64,000 nt of DNA, taken from the NCBI GenBank assembly GCA_019096065.1, contig JAGUCH010000006.1, forward strand, positions 3,492,001-3,556,000, given 5' to 3'. Shown piece after piece: positions 1-12,180 of this stretch; within the stretch, counting starts at the first letter, position 1; every line of letters begins with the position of its first letter. The translations under genes were made by a program, and so were the position numbers. The stretch is from Paracyclopina nana. Its lineage: Eukaryota; Arthropoda; Copepoda; Cyclopoida; Cyclopettidae. The notes beneath the pieces were generated by a model, which saw only the letters and a program-made list of their open reading frames with translations, was not told the origin of the DNA and did no database searches.

Positions 1-273
1 GCTCGATCAGTGCGTGATCGATGAAAGATTTTTTGTGCATTGTTCAACATCATTTGATTATAAATGACTCTTTCCATCCTGTGATATGTCTTGCTATATT
101 AAGAAATAAACCCATACGCGGTCAAAACTTTAAAATATGCATGCAGCAGCAGCCTTAAAAAAATGCATTCGCCACCTTCCTTGTAATCGCTCGTTCTTCT
201 GTGCCAAATGACCTCAGAAGCCTGCATCGAGAACTTTGACTATTTTTCTCCTTGCTTCTGATGCAATTTCAAT
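1..273. other. Intergenic DNA, nothing recognised
   Basis: AT-rich non-coding DNA before the first MITE. I see no open frame, RNA gene or repeat that I can support. Confidence 0.5.
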
Positions 274-276
274 TTA

Positions 277-498
277 GGCCCTGTTCACCTGCAATATTAT
301 CAGCAAAATAACGCACGATATTATGCTGATATTTGCAAATATCCGGTATTTGTAAAATAATATTTCAGATTTTGACTTCGGAATCGATCTATTGGTGCCA
401 AAAGCCATCCTGCACCAAAATAAAAATTTTCAGTTTCTCAGTATTTCTCTCTAATATTTTGCCAAAATAACGGCTATAATAAGCAGGTGAACAGGCCC
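277..498. mobile_element. PIF/Harbinger-like MITE, copy 1 (222 bp)
   Basis: Non-autonomous DNA transposon copy. Its ends are inverted repeats: GGCCCTGTTCACCTGC at 277-292 and, on the other strand from 498, GGGCCTGTTCACCTGC (15 of 16 identical). It is flanked by the direct repeat TTA at 274-276 and 499-501. A 3-bp TWA target duplication and GGSCCTGTT-type termini are typical of the PIF/Harbinger superfamily. There is no coding capacity. A second copy of exactly the same length lies at 4046-4267. Both copies contain the 14-bp palindrome ATATTTGCAAATAT (329-342 here). The superfamily call is inferred from termini and TSD only. Confidence 0.8.
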
Positions 499-501
499 TT
501 A

Positions 502-3500
502 AAAGTTGCCTCCGCAGTAATCATTTAGAAAGCCATCAATCCTTAAGAAAAGTATTACTTTTCCGACAAAGAGGAAACACTCGTTTTATTCCACAGTTTC
601 TTCCTTCTTTTTTTAAGTGTGCACTAATGCGATGATTTATAGCTTCCCGCGCTTTAGAGCTGTTGTTGCTTTACAGGAATAAAAAGCTTTTTGCTTTGGT
701 AAATGCACTAGAATTAAATCTAGATCATCCCTTTGAAAAGAAACCTTTTCAAGCCTGCTTCTAGAGTTTTTACGCTTTTTTCCCCCCCAACCGACATTAT
801 ACCCACTGTGCAGATAAATCCAGATGCACATGTGGAATTCTTTAAAAGGATTGGGATTCGTGCAACCAGCAAATTACAACTTCAGTTATAGGCCACCAAA
901 AAGTAAAGCCTACCTACCTGCCTACCACTTTTTGTGCCAGAAAGCCAAAAAAATTGATGGATATCAAGGGCAGTTATTATGCGTCAAAATTAGCCCGTAT
1001 TAATTTGACTAAACGGGCTGCACTCCTATAAAAGTGCTAATACGCTAGTAAATTATGGTAGCACATTCATTCTCCTTTTCACGAGGCTCTTTCTCGATAT
1101 TGGCAGTAAATAAACTGGAGGGAGACGTAAAAAAGTTGGAGAGAGACATGTATAATAAATGGAAAAAGACATTTATATTGTCAAGATTTGCTGAACAATT
1201 ACTACATCGTGGAAGGACACTCGTATTTTGCTAATCATCGCGAGCGCTCGCGCAGCATTGCGCAATTTCAATTCTGAGCTTTTCCCAAGAAATTCAATAA
1301 GTTCATGTTGATGATCAAATCTTTTTACTATGCTTTGTTGGCAACCCCGTTCCGTGATCATTTTGCAAAGCTGATCATCATCATCCAAGGCTGAAAAATT
1401 GAATATGCTATGGTTAGGGCGACAGAATAATCGTAACACGATACCAATCAGAGTAATCACATATGTGAAGCCCATCTACCATGCACAATGAGAAATTACT
1501 TGCTACATCAAAATTACTCTTATGTATAGCAGACTGTTGTTCAGAGCTAAAAAATATTTGATTAATATTTAAGAAATGTTAATTGTGCTCGAGAGAAGAA
1601 AAGTGTCCAGATGCTGAGATTTCCTGCAACTTGAGAAAGGTCGAACGTGATCTGCCTTTAAAACTACAGAAGCCTCGAAGTAGGAAGTTTTAGCATGAGC
1701 CTTCTAAAAGGGGATGACAATCTAAAAAAGATGGCGGTAGCTGTTGTTTTAACACGGCCGTTTTTTAAAGTGTAATCATGCCTATTAAGCATGCGCTCTT
1801 CTTCCGCACGAAAAACGCTCTCTTTGATCCTGACCTTGCATTTTGACCCTCTGGAGTAGTGCAATCATGTCAGTAGCTGATTTTATTTTAGCATCCGTTA
1901 CGAATTTTGGAGGACCTCACGAGATATCGTGTTCCACGCCCTCAAAATTCAGCCTTAAAAGTTTAATTAATTCCATTGTGTTGTGGGTTTTGGTAGCAGC
2001 AGGTGGAGGCAATAAAATGATGAATGACCCAGCTTCATTACTTACAACAACACATTCTTCTTCCTTTTTTGCCTCCAAATTCCATAATTTGTCTAAGGCT
2101 GTGTGTCCTGGCCCACCAAAGAGCTGCTTACATTTGCGCTAACAAATCGGTATTTTTGTGTAATGAGACACATTTTCGGTTAGGTGAACGCGCGAGGCTA
2201 GCCGAAGAAAAAGGGTTTTTTGCCTACTACTGCTAAAACAATAAAAAGTAGTACAACCATGCATTGAGAATGAATAAAATAGTCCTGGCTGGTTTTATGG
2301 CATCTGAGGGTCATTATTCCCAACCGATGGACCCACCAAAATTGGCGGCCTGTTTGTCGCAAGAGGCAATTTGAGTGGCCACAGATCCATGACAAAGGCT
2401 GCTTGTCCATTCTGGAGGGGATTACATTGCTTTTTTGCCATCCTCGGTGAAAACATGCCAAAGGAAAGGACGGAAGTTTTCCGATTCCTCAGAGAGGAGA
2501 AAGTAATATTACTGGCCAAAAACTTCTCTCATCCACTCTGCTAGAGAAGACCTTATTGATAAGGGACTAGGCCAGCACCAGAAATCCTACTGCCTCTAAT
2601 AGAATTGTCATTTTTTGCCTTGGCTGGTCTTCAACTGTATTTGATGATGGTGGTGATTCAAAAGTGTGAGGAGCAAAGAAGGAGTGTCGTCTCTTCTTGG
2701 CTGGCACTTTGAAGTACTTGTCTAGTCGACAAATGGAGAGCAGAGCAAATAAGACTTGCAGTCAACAATTTCTTTTCTAGCATATGTTGCTCTGAAGCAC
2801 CATAGCCCTTTCAACAATGAACCGACAAAAGCCCACACACACCATTATCTAATTGTAAAAAAGAGGCTGAGTGCTAAAAAAGTCATTACCTTTTCGGATT
2901 TCTATTTGCCCAACTCTTCACAGCATTGAATACTGATGAAGTTTGAATAAGAGAGAGGTTTCAAAAAGTCCCGCGCTTGAATGACTGGTTAACAGCTGCG
3001 AGAGCCAATAGGAATTTGTTTACAAACATGGAGCGACCAATCAGCGCGCGCCTAGGTCAAAACAATAACAAAAACGCGCGATCCTTTGTTCCAAAACGCC
3101 TTAATTGAAGATGCAAGCGTGCATAAGTGCCAAATTGCATCTTTTATTGGCCTTTGTCCCATCCTGAATTGGGTTTTTCGAGCATGACACATCGGAATTA
3201 TTTGCAGGGTGAGCATAAATTGCGCAAAAGCCTCATCGACAGGTGCCCAACATGGGGTCTTAACCCCATACAGTTGTTGCTTTAATGTTCCAACCAGAGC
3301 ATGAAAAAATGGCGGCCTTTATGGCTGTGAGAAAGATGCTTTTTGACGCGCCGGCAACTACATTACTGCGCAACATATACATGCAAATATGGACCATTTG
3401 GAATGCCAAAGGTGTTCAAATGAAATGAGAGGTCAACGATCTGAGATTTATTCCGAGATTTCAAATGGGCTTTTTTCTCCCTTGCAATAACAAACAGGTT

Positions 3501-4042
3501 TTTTGAAACTGGCTAGCTGGCAAAAAATGTGCAAAACTTTTATGCCATCTTGAGCCCTGCCTCCTGGATATGATGATATAAATCTGAGGCAGAAAAAAGG
3601 TAGAATGAATGTTAATTTTGGCAAGGTGTAATTGTGCTCTAAAATAAGCGATTTTTAATGACCAATCGTGAGCTTGAGCCATCCTTTTAATCTTTGCAAA
3701 AAAAGGAACCACAGACTGGCTAAGTTTGGAGCATGAATGATCACCACGCTTTGCTCCTCGTCTTGGTGATGGATCGAATCTGCAAGCCTACTATTAAAGA
3801 AAATTCGTGCAAGCCTCAACCATGTTTATATGCCTTTTTTCCCATATACATTATTCTGGCCCAGGGAAAAATCGCAATTGCGGTAAAGCGTGAATTTTTC
3901 ACATCAACTGTAATGCTCAATTTTTGCAGCAGAATCTATTTGCTCGTGGCTTGTGTGTATGTGCAAAAGGTGCTGTTTACCCTGGATCAACACATCAAGT
4001 AATGCAGTTTGTGCTGCTGCTCACAGTCAAACATTATAGTAC
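502..4042. other. Intergenic DNA between the two MITEs
   Basis: Mostly AT-rich with no convincing gene. At 3005-3041 there are two CCAAT pentamers (3005-3009 and 3037-3041) around a forkhead-like TGTTTACAAACA (3017-3028), followed by a short CpG-rich patch. This looks promoter-like, but no downstream exon is recognisable. The short hairpin AGCCCGT/ACGGGCT at 992-1019 is weak. Confidence 0.4.
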
Positions 4043-4045
4043 TAA

Positions 4046-4267
4046 GGCCTGGTTCACCTGCAATATTATGATCTAAATATCGAGCGATATTATGCTGATA
4101 TTTGCAAATATGAGGTACTTCCAAAATCATTTTTCAGATTTTTTCTTCGGATTCGGTCTTTTGGTACCAAAAGCCATCCTACTACAGTATCTAAATTCTC
4201 AGTTTCTCAGTATTTCGCTCCGATATTTTGACAAAATATCAGATATTATAAGCAGGTGAACCATGCC
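4046..4267. mobile_element. PIF/Harbinger-like MITE, copy 2 (222 bp)
   Basis: Second copy of the family at 277-498, same length and alignable from end to end. Terminal inverted repeats are GGCCTGGTTCACCTGC (4046-4061) and GGCATGGTTCACCTGC on the opposite strand from 4267. The flanks TAA (4043-4045) and TAC (4268-4270) look like a target duplication that has changed by one base. The internal palindrome ATATTTGCAAATAT is at 4098-4111. The divergence between copies indicates that they are not a recent local duplication. Confidence 0.8.
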
Positions 4268-4270
4268 TAC

Positions 4271-7200
4271 ATATATTTCTTTTCAGAAAATGTTGGAGCC
4301 CACAGTGACAGACGTGAAGATGACAGCACCAAGCTTGTCTTGATCAACTTCAAAAATGGACAATTTTTTGACTAGCAGCCAATTAGCAGACTTGGCCACG
4401 TGGCTCTTTAAAGCTCAACTGGCCTGCATTGCCTCAATTTATGAAATAAACAACATGGTTGACTAAGCCAGAGAATAGCTTCTGGGGTTCGACATGAAGA
4501 ATAAACTTGATTTAACTTATAAGCAATGGCCTGGAACAAAACGGCGTTTTTTCCCTACCAATGAAGGTTTTTTGCAGATGCTAGCTGTAGCCATGTCTTT
4601 CTAGTTTTGGTGGAAGGGCCACACTCATTAAATGTGAAATGCTTATCAGATTTGATTTTTCATAGACAGCAGTTTAGAGCTCTTTTTGGTCAGCTGGTGG
4701 ACGGTTTCAAGGTCCTAATGTCAAGTGAATCTCAAATAGGCTCTATCAATCATCAGCAGGACTTGACACCACTTTTGTCTCAGTCTCTCTTTTGCTGATT
4801 GCAAAGATAGTGATTGGAAAGAAAGTGGCGCGATTTATCTGCTCTGAGATATGGTCCTTCATCATTTGTTAAAAGCAGCTGAGAAGCAGTACTTGAATTT
4901 TAGAATTATGATAGCTGTCAAGTGGCCAGATTGGCACTTTTTGCCAGTGCAATCTGAGACATGAATGGAGGCAATGTGGATCGATTTTTCTCCCATTGAA
5001 GAAATCTGAGAAATCATTCAAACGATTGCAACAATGGATTGAGGTCCAAGTAATGCACTCTTGCATGTCAAGAGATAAAGCACTAACTCAACCAAGACAG
5101 AAGAAGAACTGTTCAAAGATCCCTTCTTACACAAGTTCTCAGTACCTGCATGAAGTGCTTGAAAAGTGCTACTGTTTGTGATCTCTGTTTTGGTTGGAGG
5201 AATTTCACTTTTGATCAAGATATGATGCTGGAGCCTTCACTCTTCAAATCAACTTTTTATCAGCAACAGCAAAAAAATAAAGGTGTACTTTAAGCAGCCA
5301 TTCCTGCCCGTCTGCCGTTCTGCCCAACTAGGAAAAAGCGCCCCCTATGGAAAGAAGCTCAAGATTTCTTAATTTTCCCAACTATGCCATAAGTTTTTGT
5401 TTGTTTTTTGACTTGAAGCAAAGAAAATAATTCAAGAACTTTGGCATTTGATCAAGTTGTGACATCTCATCAAAAAGGCAAGATGCAAAAAATGCGGGCA
5501 AAAAATGTCGCACAACTCATTTAATATTCCCCAGGCAACATCATCTTCTTCTTTTGCTTTTGGCTTACCAAAGCCAAATACTAACAGACATTGAAACAAA
5601 ATGCGGCCTTTCCATTTATGAATATGCATCCTATCAGCCTATCAGCAAAAATATTGTATCTTGAGCTTGTTATGCCATATCCAAGGTGGACACCACCGCG
5701 GTTCTTTTTTCTCCCTCCTCTCATGAAATATCTGGGAAAATCTGCGTGGGATTTTTGGTGGGCATGACGACGAGACCTGAAAAAGCCTCCCAAAATGATG
5801 ATCATGCTGATGATCGTTTCATAGGCTTGTGCTTGACATCAACTTATCATCTTCTTGTCGGTGTTGATGATGCTGGCAACATTTTGATATTGATAGGCCG
5901 CTAACCTAGAATATAGCTGTGCCAGCTCAGCTCATCTGATTGGACCAAGGATCGAATGAAAAACCAGATTTTTAAATTCAGCTCAGGTCGCGAGCAAAAA
6001 AAGCCTTTTTCACTACGTCTCAATTAGTTTCGGTCGATCAAAAGCTGATCTTGGCCTGAGTCAGCTGAACTGAGGAAATCACGTGACCTGGGCCCAATGA
6101 TAGTAATGGTTTATCAGGCTATGTAGTGCTATGCTGTATAATCTGGTAATTACTAGGCATTACAGCATGTAGGTAAACCACATTGAAAAAAGGTTGTTGA
6201 CACTGCGCCTGGTTTTGTAAGGCAATTCTTCTTCAGCCAGGCCTTCTTTTTCTCTCCTCGCACATGTCAAAGTTGGCTTGGGTTGAACATTTGTTTGGTA
6301 AGTGCCTATTATTTCAACGTGGAAAATGGGCAACACGACCCCAATAAGACACCCAAAATCTCCGCGCACCAAGAAGGTAATACTCGTGTCCATAAATTCT
6401 CCATAGATGAAGTCATTTATATGTTATGTAGCCTGCAAGCAGCATTTTTGAACCTTTAAAATTCTGCTGCCAAGGGTAGACTCTTAGCTAGACTTGCTCC
6501 ACTTGATAATAATGACGAGGGCCTTATTTATTTTTTTTTATTTTTTATCGCAATATCGCATGCTTCCCCCACTTTTTAATGATCGTGGGAGCTGCAGCTC
6601 TTGATCAAGACCTTAAGCCTTCAAAATTGCTAATTGGGGACGACGAGATCGAGAAGCTCTTCTTCACAAATGAATCACCCTTGACAGCTCGTCGAAGAAG
6701 CAGATTTTTTATTAGCCTCGTTTGCTATCTTCGTACACGATCGATTTTTTTTCGGCTCCTATAAATCATGAATAATTTCGCTTGGGGGCTTCGTTTCGCG
6801 CGAAAAATACCTCGTGTTCTTCAGATTGTTTTCGCCTTTGGCCTCCATCCTCAATTTCCGCTCATTTTTGCCATATGCGCCACAATATCATGACTTTGGC
6901 AGAAAAAATAATCCAGTTGGTTGCAAGCATCAGCTTTTTTAATGAGGACATCCAACGCTGTATTAACCTATTCATTATTGGATTTCTTAGAGTGCAGTGG
7001 CCGGTAAATTGGATTGCCGCAAGGAAAGAAAAGAAAAAAGTCGGGAATGATTTGCCATTTGTAACAAAGCCTTGATGAGTTCAATATGAGCAATTAGTTT
7101 TGTGCTCTTGCCTTTCTACCATCATCTAGCGCTAGCCGAAGAATTTTTCGAACCTGTTGAAATGTTGCTGGCATTATAGTTGCAATTGTCGTGTCATGCA

Positions 7201-9418
7201 TTTGTGTGGGCGCGCGATCAGCTGTAACAGATAGTTAAATGCGGCACGATTGAGCTTTTGAATTTATATGTAGTAAACCTTAGCGTTGCCTACACGCATG
7301 ATTTGAATTTAACCACCATGATGATGGACCTCGTTTTCCTCCTTTGACAAAATAACGTTGCATGTAAAATGGCACATGCTTATTGGCTCTTAATTTCTGA
7401 TGCCCTTTCATCAGATGCCGAATAATTTCAATTTTAGGCCACGAACGGATAATAACCTGGCAACTGCAACGCGTCAAATGTGCTGGTATCTTTTTTTTTT
7501 GAGTGTCACGAACCAGCCAAGTCTTGTAAGCGCGAATGTCAAAAATGTCAACTTGGAAAAAAAACTTCCTTGAAAATTGAATATACATTTTTAAGGGCGT
7601 TGACGCTCAGAATAATTCGTCAATTGGACGATCTCGCAACGTCCCCTTATTGTCGCTTTTGCTGATTAATTACTGTTTTTCTGCTAGATTATCTGCATGT
7701 TGATCAAAGTTTCCTTTGTGGCGTGCCACTCTGGGAAAAACGAACCTTTTTTTCACTTCAGCGAAGTGACGAAATTATTTCAATTCTGCCCACTGTGTGA
7801 CCGTTTTGTTGCCTTGTCACCTCATGCCTCATTTCCTCACATTTCCGCTCAGACTTTTGTGTAGTTCATCTCAGATTCAAGCAGAGGAGAAAATGGCGTC
7901 AGAATTCAATTTCCCCAAGTTTTGCAATGAATAAGGGTGCATCTTTTTGGCACATCTCTTTGTAAAGTTTGCCTCTCTTTTTTGGAAGCGCAATGCACTT
8001 CCTAGACTTGTCAATGACTGGCGTAAAGTGCAATAGACATTTATTTGATCAGGAGGCCTCAAAATTCAGAAGCAACACTTTTGAAATGAGAACTTGAAGT
8101 GACTGAAACATTGTTGCATTTTCAGCTGTCATAGGGCAAAATCCGTAATTAAATATTGGCATATATATGAGGCTGCTCTTCAAAATGATTGATAGCCGTG
8201 TACACAAAGAGGCTTTATTGGCTTAATCATTTAATTACGAGAGCACCTGCTTTTTTATGCTATAAAGACATTTTTTAGCTCACAAAGGACATTCCTGGTC
8301 ATTCTGGCCCAGCTAATTTGCCTGAGCCTCCATAGAGGAGCAGATGCTCTTTTGTTCATAATCTTTATTATTATTAAAGCTGTTGATGACGACTTTCTTG
8401 GCTACTCCAAGCATCTCAGATTGACTGCTCAAGGTTCGCATAACAGTTCAAGATTTGGAGCAATCCCAAATGAATCCTTCCCATCAGGGGGCGCTTGGAT
8501 TGCATTGGTAAATCGAATATTCAAGCACAGACCGTGAGATAAATTCTTGCTTATTTCGAGTAGTTGGGCAAAAAAGGCCACAAAAACCCAGCTTGATCCT
8601 AATTTCATTAGAACCGTTGAAAAGCCGTATTCCCATGGTAAAATACTCAAGTAGAGGTAGCATTCTTTGCTTGAAACCAGAAGTGATTGCCTGCCTTATA
8701 TTATGGCTATTTTTCACGAGCTAACTCAATATAGGAGCAGAGCTAAAATTGGGCCCCTGATAAATGGGCTGAAATTACAAATCGTGCGTTTCTCATCCCA
8801 CCACAACCTTACGTAGTAGTACGAGCCAAATGCAGATTTTTACCCCAGGTGGACTTCTCACGCAGTATACTACATGGTAGTACACTCAATACCTTGTGAA
8901 ATGAATGGTGACAGGTTTCGAAGCCATTATTCCAGTGTCTCCTGCTGCCTTTCCATTTTCTAGACCCAAAATGCAAATGGCCTTTGGTAATTGATAGCCC
9001 TGCCTAATCACAGTGGGAGCCTCCGAGAGAGACGACCACAACCTGTGAAAATGTCGATATATGCAAAATTGGAGCCAAGTAGTGGGTAGGCGCAAGCAGT
9101 TTTCCGTTTCGAGCCAATTTCTCCCACTGTGTCTTTTCAGGAAAGTCATTTTGACAGTGACGTAGCAGCCCCCAAAACCCATGGGGCAAAGTTGGAATAA
9201 TAATTGCTGGGCTTGCTGCTACCTTAGAAAATGCCAAGCCCACCCTGAAATTAAACGGATGTGGTAATATCAAAAATAATCGTCAGTCATAAGGACAATG
9301 GATATGCAGTTGTCGGGGTGGGTTCCAAGCCAATCTGGAAATAAACGCATGAATTTCCAAGATTGATCACAGGACATAAAGAATTTAAAAATTACATTAA
9401 AGCCATAGAAGCAAGTAA
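4271..9418. other. Intergenic DNA, no gene recognised
   Basis: About 5 kb of AT-rich DNA. Open frames here are short and show no family resemblance. Around 6050-6095 there is a cluster of short sites (TGAGTCA, CAGCTG, CACGTG), which may be regulatory but cannot be tied to a gene. No repeats of note. Confidence 0.4.
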
Positions 9419-9438
9419 GCCTCCGTGGCGCAATCGGC

Positions 9439-9475
<37 letters not shown>

Positions 9476-9492
9476 GAGCCCACCCGGGGGCG
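9419..9492 (+). tRNA. tRNA-Asn (GTT)
   Basis: A 74-nt tRNA gene for asparagine without an intron. The acceptor stem GCCTCCG (9419-9425) pairs with CGGGGGC (9485-9491), with G as discriminator. The D-stem GCGC/GCGC closes normally. The anticodon stem TTCGG/CCGAA encloses loop CTGTTAA, with anticodon GTT at 9453-9455. The T-arm is GGTGG TTCGAGC CCACC, giving a good B box (GGTTCGAGCCC). The A box is the TGGCGCAATCGG region. A 17-T run follows at 9498-9514. No CCA is encoded, as expected for a nuclear eukaryotic tRNA gene. Confidence 0.97.
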
Positions 9493-9497
9493 TGTCC

Positions 9498-9514
9498 TTT
9501 TTTTTTTTTTTTTT
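9498..9514 (+). terminator. RNA polymerase III oligo-T terminator
   Basis: A run of 17 T residues begins 6 bases after the discriminator base of tRNA-Asn. Pol III needs only four or more T residues, so this is a strong terminator. Confidence 0.9.
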
Positions 9515-11715
9515 GCTTTTAGCTGCTTGGTTGTTGGCAATCTTGTATAGTACTTGAAAGTCATGCTAGCCAAAATTGCAACATGATCCTATTCTGAAGG
9601 CCTAACCAATAATTTAGCCAATCAAGGACATACGAACAATTATCAGCCCATAACAGCGCTAGGATAAATGCTAAATGAGTTCGATTTGCAAAAAAAGATA
9701 AGTACTTATCCAAATCTCTGAATTGAAACGCCCCCTTCATTCTTTTATTGATACTCCCACTTATAAGATACTACAAGAAGCAAATAAAGTGAGAAAGCAA
9801 CTTTTTGGGGCCATTTTGATCTCACAGTAATCTCGCATGAAAATAAATCATGAAAACACGACCTTTTTCCGAAATACTACGTATAGTGGGTAAAATCATG
9901 ATTCTGCATGCAAGCAAAGTAAACGTGGAAGCCCAAGGTTCAATAACAACTACTTTATCAGAGCACTTTTTGCTCTGGATCAAGGATAGATCGATCAGGA
10001 CGCCCTAGCATGACCCTTGCTATTTTTCGCGGCTACCTTTCCATCCCAAAGGTGATCACAATCTCATCTTGGACCAATTATCCGCCATACCATAGTTCCA
10101 TTTCTGCTTGCCAAAAAGTCCATTAAACCAAGAAGCATTTTCTCAAATTTCTGTGTCCTCAGCACTTAAATAACATACAAAATATCAAAGGAATTCTAAG
10201 GAAAATGAATTGATTTTTTGCAATTTCCATCATCATCAAAAGCAAGTTGATTAGATGTTGCAAACATGACCTTACATGTAATATGTGGCTACCTCAGATT
10301 CCCAAAGAAATTTGCACTCTCATTTTGCATTGTTTTGCCTCCAATGAAAACATCTGATCATTTTTCCAACAGGCAATTAAAAACAAAAAGGACTGGATTT
10401 CAAATCTAGTCATTTCCAAACTGAAGATAATCATATCTGATGGAAAGTGCAATTGATTGCAGATTTCTTATACAGCACTGCGTGCTTATATGCAGGCAAA
10501 CTAGAACCAAAGGTAAAAAATGATAGCAAGGCCATCATCAGACATGTACACGAATTACGATGACAATTTCAAAGATTGGCCCCTATGTTAATGGACCCAG
10601 TTTTGCAAATCCGGACATTCTATCATTATGAGGTTGCGCAACTTTTGTTGCCAAAATCTCGCGAAACTTCCTCCCTACTTTTTTATTATATTAAGGAGTA
10701 GCCTTGAAAACAACTTTGAGGCGTCGTGATCTGTCACGTATGGCTTGATTAACTATCCAATCACGTGTATCTTTTATAATTAAGCGATTGAAATTATGCG
10801 TATATAAAACCTTTTTACTGCCCTTTTGCACTTAGTTCAAGTAATAGCGTTTGTAGTTTACAGTTGAAAGATTGCTGACAATTTTAGGTGGCGTTTTGCC
10901 CCCAAGTGATCTAACTAAGTAGTTTAATTTCAAGCAAGGATTAATCACGACAAACAGGACACTGCAGCGCACACTTGTTAGTACATATATACAGCAATGA
11001 GGGCAATTACAACAAGTTTAACGCAACGCCTAATGGTTCAAGCACGGTTTTTTGCCTCACGCATGTGTCATATTGCATCAGGCTCAAATGGAGTCGTTTA
11101 CTCTCGCAAAATCGTACAAGTGGAAGAATGAGCAAGAGTATGAAAAAAGTGAAGTGCGGAAGCTAAGAATTAAGGGCTCGTCCTTTTTTCCAGAAATGGC
11201 ACCTGGCTCGCGTTCATAGTTTGGATGCTTGACCAAAATCCTATTTTGAATAGGTGTTAAAACTCAGTGTAGGAAGTAATTACAGTGAAGTGCAAATATA
11301 AGCAGCAACACAAAGACAAGAAGAAAAGAGGCTGAAGTGATCCATTTATGAGATAGTGGCTACAACAGCAGTGTTTTGAATACCCATTTCCTATACTGCT
11401 AGTAGTAAGTAGTAGGTATTCTGGCCAAGTTGCCATTAAAGCTGCACATCGTTTATTATTCTCCCACCCACCTTTGCCTTCTTTGCCTTTCTGCCATCTT
11501 TGACGAGTGTGAAAAAACAATGTGAGAAAATGAACCCCTCCAGGATCTCATTATGAGAATTACGAACAATCAGGCCGCACCATTATATATAAAGCTCATC
11601 CGGGCATAATTTATCAAATCGTCACATTTTCATGCTATACATATTCTGAATGATTCAAGGCCAGAGCTGTATTTAAGGTACGCCCATTTATTGGCCTAGA
11701 AAAGTGCAAAAAGAC
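9515..11715. other. Intergenic DNA
   Basis: AT-rich non-coding DNA between the tRNA gene and the Transib-like element. The only feature I can point to is the candidate core promoter at 10757-10834, listed separately. Confidence 0.4.
10757..10834 (+). promoter_or_regulatory. Candidate TATA-type core promoter
   Basis: On the + strand there is CCAAT (10757-10761) running into the E-box CACGTG (10762-10767), then TATATAAA (10801-10808), then an initiator-like CACTTAG about 29-33 bases downstream. The next + strand coding exon is ephrin 1 at 15219, whose start codon follows a splice acceptor. A non-coding first exon here would therefore imply an intron of about 4 kb. The link to ephrin 1 is inference. 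Confidence 0.3.
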
Positions 11716-11720
11716 GTTGC
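11716..11720. repeat. Target-site duplication CGTTG (left)
   Basis: Five bases identical to 12176-12180 on the other side of the 455-bp element. A GC-flanked 5-bp duplication fits Transib integration. Confidence 0.75.
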
Positions 11721-12175
11721 ACGGTGGTTCAAAAAGCCATTTTCACGCTCATGTGAAATTCCGCCAAATCGCCAAATTCTCATTTTGACGCCAATTTTCA
11801 GATTCTTTTTGGGAGAGCTTCTTAGCCATGAAAATAGCTCAAATTAGTGAAAAATGACAGAAAAGAGTTGAAATTCATCTTTAAAATGAAAATTTGTTTG
11901 AAAAAGTTTCCATGAGGAAAAACAGTAGAACAGCAAATTTTGCCTACTTTCAGGATTCTATAACTTTCCTTTGACATTGAATGACATTTAGATATTATTG
12001 CTATCATGATAATCAGACCCCATTTAATGATTATTCATCAAAATTGGCTGCGGAAATGTGCGGAATTGGGAGCTCTGAAAGTCAATTTTTAGCTTAGAGC
12101 CCTATGAAAATTGACTTCGACGATTTCGCGAGTTTTTTCCCCGTGCGCGTCTAGAAGGGATTTTGAACCACTGTG
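11721..12175. mobile_element. Transib-like non-autonomous DNA transposon (455 bp)
   Basis: The ends are CACGGTGGTTCAAAA (11721-11735) and, reading inward on the other strand from 12175, CACAGTGGTTCAAAA: a 15-bp inverted repeat with one mismatch. Perfect 5-bp duplications CGTTG flank it (11716-11720 and 12176-12180). Transib transposons are known for 5-bp target duplications and CAC...GTG-type termini resembling the V(D)J recombination-signal heptamer. The right end contains an exact CACAGTG. No open frame resembles a transposase, so this would be a deleted or MITE-like copy. A shorter inverted repeat (AAGTCAATTTT/AAAATTGACTT) lies inside near 12078-12118. Superfamily assignment rests on termini and TSD only. 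Confidence 0.72.
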
Positions 12176-12180
12176 CGTTG

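Noticed and set aside
992..1019. AGCCCGT/ACGGGCT hairpin
   Set aside because: A seven-base stem is expected often by chance in a window of this size.
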